Source: Siphonodentalium dalli
Lineage: Eukaryota > Mollusca > Scaphopoda > Gadilida > Siphonodentaliidae
Direction of reading: 5' to 3'
Length of the DNA stretch: 64,000 bases
Assembly (NCBI GenBank): GCA_032622095.1
Contig: CP136068.1
Coordinates: forward strand, 60,842,025 to 60,906,024
Notes under the pieces: generated by a model
Database searches by the model: none
Told to the model about the DNA's origin: nothing
Seen by the model: the letters and a program-made list of their open reading frames with translations, nothing else
In this document: piece by piece, positions 56,613 to 64,000 of the stretch
Position numbering within the stretch: position 1 is the stretch's first letter
Layout of the letters: each line of letters starts with the position of its first letter
Program-made: the position numbers and the translations under genes

Positions 56613-57561
56613 TAATTCCCTTAATCATGACAAATAAACAGCGTTCGTTGAAATGCATTACCGGGTATGGATAAAGAGCGTTTGTCTAATTCACGCACAG
56701 AGGCTTTAGCTTTCAGTTAAAAATGCAGACCGTACTTCCACGAGTTTGAGTATGTAACACTTTAAATAAGTGTTCAAATTAATTACAGTTCATTTCTAAT
56801 CACAATTATCACATATATTCCAGTATGTTTAATAAAGATTGTCTATATGTGGTAGCAGTGATTCTGATATATATCTTCTTCTTCTTCTTCTTTTTTTTTT
56901 TGAAGAGGTACCAGTCTCGACACATGCACATATCAGCGTGCATTTTCCAATACACAGCTATTGAACCAGAACTGTAATACAGACTCGGGAGTTTTGTCAC
57001 AATCAAAATAACTCAAACAAATATTTGGCATTAGTGCGACGCTAGAGATAGATACCAGCGATCTTTATCTTGCAGCTTGTAGCCGCCTTCAACCAGCCGT
57101 GACAGTATATGAACTGTCAGCACAGATCGCACGCTAATACACTACCACACTAAACATGCATGTCGCGTGAACTCTGACCTCATATGACATCTGTCTGTCA
57201 GTCTAGACTTCCAATACACTACCAATAAACATGCATGTCGCGGGTCATTAAACGTGACCTTATATGACCTATGTCAGTGAAGACAATCAATACACTTCGC
57301 TCGGTGTACGGCTACCGATAAACAACGTGATATTTTCATGTGGCGGTCAACAGCTATGACCGCCTACCCTATGCTAATGTCATGTTCCCTTGGAAATAAC
57401 AAAAATAACTAAAATATTTGGCATTAGTGCGTAGAGATCGGCCTGTACATTTATTAACAATAATATTAAATAATTTTTCATTATTTGTGGTATACTTATA
57501 TATCGAACTATAACTCATATCACATAAAAGCGAAAAGTGTTCGGCCATATACTGCACATGT

Positions 57562-57702
57562 CTATGCAAGCCTGAGCGAATTATACTCAAGATCAACCAT
57601 AGGAATAAACTCGTCGTGTCGTAGAATAATAAGCACTGCCATTCCGATGTCGAAGTTATAGTCGGCCATGTCTTTCACAAATTCGAGGGTGTAATGATCC
57701 AT
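57562..57702 (-). CDS. Small open frame, 46 codons, unknown
   Basis: Starts MDHYTLEFVKDMADYNFDIG and ends EYNSLRLA. Its acidic/hydrophobic make-up looks more like protein than most chance frames here. I do not recognise it, and no splice sites or relatives are seen in the window. It lies in repeat-derived sequence, so chance remains the likeliest explanation. Confidence 0.2.
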   Translation of the reverse strand: MDHYTLEFVKDMADYNFDIGMAVLIILRHDEFIPMVDLEYNSLRLA

Positions 57703-57889
57703 ACAGGTTATGTGGAAAATTTATAGCCCGGTGAAATGACATTGATGCCACCAATGAGATATCGCCATCCGCTTTGATGATCCAGTAAGAGTTGATGCAT
57801 CAGTAGTGTTTGTACGAGGTTCACAGTGCATCGAATTACATGTTGTTGGAAGCGTTTTAGAGTATTTGTTTTTGTTTTTGGAACATGTA

Positions 57890-57905
57890 AGCCCTGAAAA
57901 GGGCC
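57890..57905 (-). other. Histone-mRNA-like 3' stem-loop
   Basis: On the minus strand GGCCCT-TTTC-AGGGCT forms a six-pair stem with a four-base TTTC loop, matching the consensus of replication-dependent histone mRNA 3' ends. No histone C-terminal codons precede it and no clear purine-rich downstream element follows. It is either an orphan remnant or chance. Confidence 0.35.
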
Positions 57906-58292
57906 GCGCTCCGAAGCCCGGGAGTCACACACATGTAAAATAAAAGAACTAATCAACTTGGCTTGTTCCTATATAATTGTTGTTACACGTAGTGCCGGCT
58001 ACTGACTTTGGCTGATGTAATCAATTATAATGCATATTAGTTTACATATCTGTCTTTTGTGGCAGACACATGTTTGTATTGAACGGATCCACCGACGGAC
58101 TTTCGATATGTAGGTACATTCTGTGTTTTACACCAAATTTTCGGACAAGAATTACACTCCTAAAATGAATCATCGGCGTGTTCTGTTGACATATAATGTT
58201 GTGTGGTATATCACCATGATATAGGCATTCGATATGGCGTCATTTGGGCTTTCATTCTACCGAAACACGTAGCAAATCATAGGTGCGGTTTA

Positions 58293-58294
<2 letters not shown>

Positions 58295-58334
<40 letters not shown>
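58295..58334 (+). repeat. Poly-C run, 40 bases
   Basis: Uninterrupted C40 between GGTGCGGTTTAAA and TTGACTTGAG. The paralogous place at 50804-50870 has only CCCCCGAGTCCACCCC and then CGACTTGAG, so the run is an expansion (or assembly artefact) at this copy. Confidence 0.9.
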
Positions 58335-59059
58335 TTGACTTGAGTATGTGTATGTGTCGAGACTGTATTAAGATGCTCTAAACGGTCGAGTAGTCTTCTC
58401 TCTCACCTTTGTCGGCTTTGTAAACTAAACATAATCCCTAGTATACTAGGCGCCCATAATCCCCTAATACACAGTGTATCGGGAGTGTATTGGGAATGAC
58501 ACATACCAGCAATGTTAATTGCCGCTGTCTGCCACAGAGGTGAAAGGTTATACCCGAGTGATTTCTGACTATCATTGTAAAGAAATTGTTTTCTTAATTT
58601 TGATAGCGTTTCTTTACAAACATATCAAGAATTTAATAGATAAATATACCATTTTCCGAGGTGAGGTTGGGCACCGGAGTTATTTCTGATGTTTGTAAAG
58701 GAATTGTTCATTAATTTTTATAGCGTTTCCTCGCCACATATCAACAGGTAAATACAGGTATACAATTTTCCGAGATGATGTAAGGCACCTGAGTGAATTT
58801 TGAAGTTTGTAAGTTTGCATTATCCTGACAACGTTCCTTTACAAAATATCAAGATTAAGCATGACAAATAATCAGCGTTCGTTTAAATGCATTGCAGGGT
58901 ATGGATAAAGAGCGTTTGTCCAATTCATGCACAAGGACTTTAATAGAATATAACCATTTGAAAGGGGAACATTCCCTCTGTATAACTAGATATTTCCCTA
59001 GCCCCTCCCTTCTGGAGAAGTTGCCGAGATATTAAGAAACAAAAGTTATAACTTCATCC

Positions 59060-59215
59060 GTAAAAATAATATATTTAACACAATGTGCACGTGACAATTC
59101 ATCATCCGTAAAACTCAGATATTTAACACAACATGAGTGTGAAATTTCAGATATTTAACACAACATGCGTGTGGCAATTCATATATTTTACACAACATGC
59201 GTGAGACAATTTTGG
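59060..59215. repeat. Short tandem repeat, about 35-40-bp unit
   Basis: 'GATATTTAACACAACATGNG' followed by TGTGNNAATT occurs four times with changes. Intron sequence on either side shows nothing else. Confidence 0.7.
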
Positions 59216-59537
59216 CTTGACTGAAACGTCTTCAAGTTTATATCTAGTTATTTATATATAACTAAGAGTTGTCAAATGCAAACAATTAACATATCTATCT
59301 TTGGGAGATGAACAAGAATTTGAAGAATACATTTGCCGATTTATGTTCTGCTTGACATTTTAGACATATCCTTACTCAAATCTCGCTTTCATATACAACA
59401 TTTATGCTAACTAAAATATATTACTGTCGTATGGATAGTTATGCAGCTAATTTTTAATAGCTAGCAATGAGACGTGTTGTACAGTTTTTCAAGTTCATCG
59501 AAAACATTTGGGTTTGATTATATAAATGTCCAGGTAC

Positions 59538-59666
59538 CTGTTTTTGTGTTATTGACGCGTTCAAGTCAGATTCCAATGCCGGCCGCTTTCTTTTGCCAGT
59601 GCGATTTTTCTTTCGCAATTCATCGAGATCTCGCCTCATATCTGGTGCGCTGCTCATTGATATCAC
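59538..59666 (-). CDS. Exon 2 of a BEN-protein-like N-terminal region (minus strand)
   Basis: A 129-nt open exon bounded by TTATTACAG and GTACCT on the minus strand. It reads VISMSSAPDMRRDLDELRKK, NRTGKRKRPALESDLNAS and ITQKQ. It joins in phase 0 to the exon at 60153-60317, giving ...VHRAKVISMS.... 'AKV(I/L)S(M/V)S' is the usual end of the small N-terminal domain found before BEN domains in many invertebrate proteins. KRKR looks like a nuclear localisation signal. No further exon or BEN domain is found downstream; the duplicated repeats follow. Confidence 0.5.
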
Positions 59667-60152
59667 CTGTAATAAATGGGTTCATGATATTAGAGTGTAA
59701 TTGAGACATAAAATATACTACAAAAGATAGTCATTGAATAAGTTGTTCAAGTTACTTTGAGATCAAGGGGGTGTTCAGATTCAAATTTGTATCCGAGCGC
59801 ACGGTACTGTCACTTTTAATCCGCAAGTAATTAAATACAAAAATATTAAAAATAAATCATATAATATACATTTTTACAATGTGTTTCATTAGATATACCA
59901 ATGTTGGACATGAATTAGTGTAAACATATTTGTATTTCCAAATCCAAACAAGTAATGCAATATACAAATTACACATATACATTCAGTATAAACATAATGA
60001 TGTATGGAAACTGCGATCAGACAAGCCCGATGGCTTATGTTAAATCTTCTCCCCTTTGGCTACATGGACAATAACTAAGCCCGTCTTATATCTATATGAC
60101 GGTTATTTCTAACTATATACTAGAATATATGATCTATCATAGTGGAGCTTAC

Positions 60153-60317
60153 CTTTGCTCTGTGCACGTCACACTGTTTGGTGGAATGTCGGACATTGTA
60201 TTCTTGACCAACGCTAACACCTTCTCTGTCGTCAATCACCAAGTGCTGCCATTTTCTAACTTGCAACACATCGTTGTCTAAATATCTCACTAAAATTGCG
60301 TACCCATGATAGCCGAA
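60153..60317 (-). CDS. Exon 1 of a BEN-protein-like N-terminal region (minus strand)
   Basis: Reads GYAILVRYLDNDVLQVRKWQ, then HLVIDDREGVSVGQEYNV and CDVHRAK before GTAAGC. 'YAILVRYLD.D' and '..VGQEY.VR' match the pattern of the N-terminal domain of BEND5-like and related invertebrate proteins, whose role is not well known. There is no ATG in this frame. The ATG-GG just before TAC-GCA would be in frame only with one extra base, which suggests a lost base at the start (an old copy), or that the real start is in another exon. The match is by recall of the family pattern. Confidence 0.45.
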
Positions 60318-60769
60318 CAAGTGATAATATGTAACCGGGGGACGGCCTTATATCTATAATATGCTGATGTGTTTTCATTTGTTATAATATGTTTATGTTG
60401 AACTTCACATCGTGGTTTATGTACACATTGTGTGATCTTTCACTCGCCGCGAATAACACCTGTCGTTTGGCGGTAAAGCTATAATAACTATGAAAGTCTG
60501 TTAACGGCGTGCGCTCAACTCGTTAGCAACTTACCTTGACATGTCGGCACTGACGCAAAATAAGGATGTGTCATTTCATCTCTCTGATGAGCACACATTT
60601 CGGAAAAAGATCACACCTATTGTAAAAGTAAATTTACAGACGGAGGGCATATACGATATATATTATGCATGTACACGAACGCTATAGATTATCATTTGAA
60701 ACACTTGGATATAATACTCAGTAACAACGGTATGCATTACCAGTTAATTCTTCTATAAAATACGGATAC

Positions 60770-60895
60770 AGGGTGTTTATCTGGTCTGCACTGGCAGAGG
60801 TAACATAACTTGAGGTTACGGCTTACAGTTATGGCTAATAGCCGCGACATGTATGTTTATTGGTAGTGTATTGGAAGTCCAATCTGGCAGTAACA
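60770..60895 (-). repeat. Inverted copy of a long-duplication module
   Basis: Read on the minus strand it gives 'GACTTCCAATACACTACCAA', TAAACATACATGTCGCGG and 'CTATTAGCCATAACTG', as at 57205-57245. It lies directly before the tyrosine-recombinase fragment. Confidence 0.75.
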
Positions 60896-60912
60896 TCTGA
60901 TGACTGCGTAGG

Positions 60913-61234
60913 GCATTGACAGAACGGCTATCTAGATCAACCAAACCAGACGACCCTCTCTTTGTTACGCGAGAGGGCAACATACTATGCAGAACATATT
61001 TCCTTAACAAACTTCATTGTTTGCTTCGGTCCATTGGTATTCCAACCGGTGGCTACTCTGGACACTAGTTTTCGTGTGGGGTCGGCTAGTTCGGCGTGCC
61101 AAGCTCGATTGGAAGACCACCTGATTAAAACCCTAGGACGCTGGGAATCAGACTGTTATACACGATATATTCGCACACCGGACTCAGTTCTACGTAAAGC
61201 TCATGAAGCTCTCGCTACCCTTAACTCCCATTAA
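60913..61234 (+). pseudogene. Tyrosine recombinase C-terminal fragment (DIRS/Ngaro-like or Crypton-like)
   Basis: Two frames. 60913-61065 reads ALTERLSRSTKPDDPLFVTR, then TYFLNKLHCLLRSIGIPTGG and YSGH. After one extra T at 61066, 61067-61234 reads SFRVGSASSACQARL, DHLIKTLGRWESDCYTRYIR and TPDSVLRKAHEALATLNSH, then stop. Together they give the catalytic H-x-x-R (GHSFR), the W of LGRW and the tyrosine of CYTRYI. This is the C-terminal half of a tyrosine recombinase of the kind carried by DIRS/Ngaro retrotransposons and Cryptons. The first catalytic Arg box and all other domains are missing. The single-base break falls between His and Arg of the active site. Confidence 0.8.
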
Positions 61235-61828
61235 TAATAATGTGTCAGTAATGGAAATCTGTGTTTACAACTATCGGTACACGTACAATACATGTGCATG
61301 CTAGTCATGCAACGTTTGTTAGACATAGAAATAGCGCTTCCTATTGCATACATGTATGTCCATTTTATCAACTCATAGCAGGGGCGTTATTCCTAAAGTT
61401 GTGAAATTCGAATTCATTCTGCCATTGGATCTGTATGTTCTACCAACCCCAAGCAACAAAATTAAGGATTGCCTTATATTTGTTCAGTTCACACATAGCG
61501 GTTGTGAAAGTCTTGGAGTTGAAAAAACAAATTAGGTACTAGTAGACACTAGTAATTCATTATTAAAAAATTTGTCGATAGACCTGTAGATGCTATCAAC
61601 CCAAGCAACAAAATTACGGATAGACTTATATTTGTTAACGCATAGTGGGTGAGATATTCTAAGTAATGTCAATCAAAGTATACCCTACCCGCCGAACGAC
61701 ATTGAATAAAACATTAATTAGATGGACAATGCGATCTCCCAAATCTGAGTTCAAATTCTTAAGAAAAGTATCTTTACTGTCGTTGGTCGGCTTAGGGTAT
61801 ACTCATGTAGATAGTTTTCATAACCTTT
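61235..61828. other. Intronic stretch without recognisable genes
   Basis: Contains a diverged direct repeat 'AAGCAACAAAATTANGGAT' (61453 and 61604) with 'CTTATATTTGTT', about 150 bp apart. Nothing else is seen. Confidence 0.5.
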
Positions 61829-62740
61829 TTAGCTCACCTGAGACGAAGTCTCCGGTGGAGCTATAGTCATCACTCCTCGTCTGTCGTCCGTCCGTCCGTC
61901 TGTCTGTCTGTCCGTCTGTCCGTCCGTCCGTCTGTCCGTCCGTCAACTTTTTTAAAAACATCTTCTCCTCTGAATCCATCATACCAAATTGGTTCATATT
62001 TGGTGTGGATGTTCCCTAGGTGACTCTCATTCAGATTTGTTCAAATGAGGTCACTGCGTCAAATAGTTGCCAAACCAGGGTCATAACTCTATTCCTCCAC
62101 AGTAATTCTTACAACAACTTCTTGTCCATAACCATTGTGCCGATTTAGCTAATATTTGGTATGGAGGGTCCTTGGGTGACTGGTGTTCAGATTTGTTCAA
62201 ATGAGGTCACCCGGTCAATTAGTTGAGAAACCAGGGCCATAACTCATAGTAATTCTTACAATGACTTCATCTACATAAATATTCGGCCGATTTAGCTTAT
62301 ATTTGGTACTGAGGGACCTTGGGTGACTGGGAATCAGATTTGTTCAAATTGGATCACTGGGTCATTAGGGGCAGAGCCAGGGACATAACTCTAAAAACCA
62401 AAAAATTACATTTTTGTATTTTGATCATATTTGGTGTGGATGTTCCCTAGGTGACTGTCATTCAGATTTGTTCAACTGAGGTCACTGTGTCAAACAGTTG
62501 CGAAACCAGGGCCATAACTATATTCCTCCTTGGTAATTCTTATAACGACTTCTTGTCTATAACCATTGTGCCGATTTAGTTTATATTTGGTATGTGGGGT
62601 CATTGAATGACTGGGGTTCAGATTTGTTCAAATGGGGTCACTGGGTCAAATTCGGGTGCAGGCAGGGCCATAATTCCCCAAAAAATAATTAAAAATTCAG
62701 GAACTCCTTGATCAATTTAACATACAAAAAAATTTATCAC
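61829..62740 (+). mobile_element. Hairpin-led tandem element family 4, long copy
   Basis: TTAGCTCACCTGAGACGAAG pairs with TCTCCGGTGGAGCTATAG, followed by a long GTCCGTCCGTCTGTCTG run (61885-61945). About five units follow, with 'TTCATATTTGGTGTGGATG', 'TTCCCTAGGTGACTCTCATT', 'CAGATTTGTTCAAATGAGGT', 'AACCAGGGCCATAACT' and 'CAGTAATTCTTACAACAAC'. No 3' hairpin is clear; a C/A-rich stretch follows to about 62830. Confidence 0.8.
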
Positions 62741-62999
62741 CCTCCCCCCCACATGACCCAGAACCCCACCCTGCCCCCAACCAACAGCATTCCACCCTAT
62801 CTCATTTCCTAACTCACAGGATCTCCCCCACCAGCATATTAAGTCAATTGTATTAGCTACAGACAGAGAGAGTTAATATAAATACACACACAGGCATCAA
62901 TTGAGATGTTTATCAGGCTGACAGGTGTGAACTTAATGCACCAGACAGCACTCATGCCAATGTGTGTTATTAAAATAAAAACAAATTATTGTTCTCTAA

Positions 63000-63420
63000 C
63001 CTGAATTTAGTGTGTCTGGCATTTGCAGAATGAGGTTCCCAGAGGGTGAATTTAGTTATGCTACCCTGCACAGCAGTCTAGCATCACCAAATACACTAGC
63101 CAGGGTCCTCATTCTGCTTAAGCCTCATCTTCTGGGAAGTATATAGGCACTTAAATTGACATTTTTACTTACTTTTTCCCTTCTATTTAGTTTCTATATC
63201 CCCTAATTTGTGAATATAAAATGCATAATTGAGGTGCCCAGTGGGTGCACATCACCAACTTTAACTGGAGAACTTCAATCTAATGCTATGTCTCCCATAG
63301 CAGTTGAGGCCTACACAGAATGAGGTCCTCAGAGGGTGAATTTGGTGATGCTAGCCCGCATTGCAGGATTGTGTCATTAAATTCACCCTTATGGGACCTC
63401 ATTGTGCAAATGTCAGACAC
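63000..63420. repeat. Family 5 foldback repeats, two copies
   Basis: 'GAATGAGGTTCCCAGAGGGT' with GAATTTAG at 63030 and GCATCACCAAATACAC at 63083, then 'GAATGAGGTCCTCAGAGGGT' at 63319 and the opposite-strand 'AAATTCACCCTTATGGGACC' at 63379. It is the same cruciform layout as at 17090-17760. Confidence 0.65.
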
Positions 63421-63489
63421 TATGTTCAGGCTTGGCTGTTCGAATATTATGTTCTTAACCACCAGTATCCAATTGAACTCATTATACCC

Positions 63490-63660
63490 TGAAAAGAAAA
63501 CTTGGGGGGGGGGGGTATATTGGATTGAATTTGTCAGTATCTATGTCAGACTGTTTTCCCATCCATCCATCTGTCATGTCTCTATCCGTCCATCAATTGT
63601 TTTCTTCTCCAGATACATATTAAAGACCAAATGGGTTTAAATATTTAGGTGTGGATGTAA
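63490..63660 (+). repeat. Family 9 head fragment
   Basis: 'GGGGGGTATATTGGATTGAA' followed by CCATCCATCCATCTGTC and 'AAGACCAAATGGGTTTAAAT', as at 17770-17930. Confidence 0.6.
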
Positions 63661-63868
63661 ATCCTTGTTTTGAACACAGCTGTAGGAGTAACACAATACA
63701 TTGGTATCACTGGGCAAATGTTTGTGCCATCATTAATTATCTTCATGTCAACAGGTCTCCCAGACATTCTTGTTGCTGATAGTGGCTTTATGAATGGAAT
63801 TTTATCCCATGTTTATCTCAGATACAAATTGCCTGTTTGAAAGATAAAGTTTATTTTTACTATTAATA

Positions 63869-63999
63869 TTAACCATTTCATGACCAGAGTTGTGCTGGTG
63901 AGACCCTGTGCTTGTGCATTCTCTTATATATGCTCCCATGGGAAGCCTCCCATATAAAAGAGAATGCACTGGCTTTCCAGGTCATGGTAATTTTGTTAA
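63869..63999. mobile_element. Small TTAA-flanked palindromic element
   Basis: TTAACCATTTCATGACC on the left and GGTCATGGTAATTTTGTTAA on the right share CATGACC/GGTCATG ends. Inside, GTGCATTCTCTTATATATG and CATATAAAAGAGAATGCAC form a palindrome (63908-63974) with the same arms as in the MITE at 32464-32830. The end match is weak outside CATGACC. Confidence 0.55.
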
Positions 64000-64000
64000 G

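Larger units (their letters stand above)
56613..58960. repeat. Long dispersed duplication, copies 1 (right part), 2 and 3
   Basis: 'GCATTACCGGGTATGGATAA' with AGAGCGTTTGTC at 56660 matches 'GCATTGCAGGGTATGGATAA' with AGAGCGTTTGTC at 58890. 57000-57450 holds the 'AATACACTACCAATAAACAT' modules, and 58080-58960 the 'CGGACAAGAATTACACTCC' to 'GACAACGTTCCTTTACAAAA' modules without inserted elements. An inverted piece lies at 60770-60895. Confidence 0.75.

Noticed and set aside
60500-60580. Minus-strand first exon with ATGTCAAG before GTAAGT near 60536-60545
   Set aside because: The donor is good, but its phase does not join to the YAILVRYLD frame of the next exon with any acceptor I can find.
63755-63840. 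Candidate for the next MLH1 exon: a frame with GFMNGILSHVYLRYKLPV after TCAACAG, vaguely like FKMNGYISNANY of human exon 9
   Set aside because: The acceptor gives the wrong phase for the previous exon (two bases already used). The frame lacks the Lys before MNG and the SNANYSVKK block, and runs to a stop. Chance likeness.

Overview
This is eukaryotic, AT-rich, very repeat-dense DNA. Its only clear host gene is part of MLH1 (DNA mismatch repair, MutL family), on the + strand. Five internal MLH1 exons lie at 628-800, 1668-1740, 16001-16092, 22547-22589 and 45872-45960. Joined, they are exactly 470 nt and match human coding positions 208-677 codon for codon, without indels. They cover the second half of the GHL-type ATPase domain. 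Upstream exons and everything after codon 226 lie outside the window or are not visible. The rest is intron: 0.87, 14.3, 6.5, 23.3 and more than 18 kb.

The repeats point to a marine mollusc (bivalve or gastropod). Several families have a short 5' hairpin, a GTCC/CCGT-rich stretch, tandem core units with phrases such as 'GAAATTTGGTATG' and 'GAGTTATGGCCCTT', and a short 3' hairpin. This resembles the pearl / Helentron-associated (HINE) elements known from molluscs. The placement is an inference from repeat style; the exact species cannot be told.

Layout. 0-11 kb: MLH1 exons 3+4 and 5, then several hairpin-led tandem elements and a satellite-like array (7.8-8.8 kb). 11.3-15.3 kb: a region bounded by inverted 'TAGCGAGTTTGCGAT' ends, holding a tandem element, an inverted-repeat module and a LINE reverse-transcriptase tail. 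16-24 kb: MLH1 exons 6 and 7 and more elements, one interrupted by a 458-bp MITE. 24.3-34 kb: a chain of a second family with 122-bp tandem units, a large inverted repeat and a piggyBac-type MITE with an empty-site copy. 34-39 kb: more elements and three short tandem arrays. 39.6-40 kb: a tRNA-Thr-like SINE. 41.3-45.6 kb: a broken CR1-like LINE (esterase, PHD finger and endonuclease ORFs, minus strand), itself hit by two insertions. 45.9 kb: MLH1 exon 8. 46-50 kb: further repeat elements. 50.5-61 kb: a dispersed long duplication carrying two nearly intact hairpin-led elements, a minus-strand pair of exons like the N-terminal part of BEN-domain proteins, and a tyrosine-recombinase fragment. 61.8-64 kb: another hairpin-led element, foldback repeats and a palindromic TTAA-flanked unit.

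No CRISPR, rRNA or intact tRNA gene is visible. Repeat boundaries are read by eye and are good to about 10-30 bp unless a TSD or empty site is stated.
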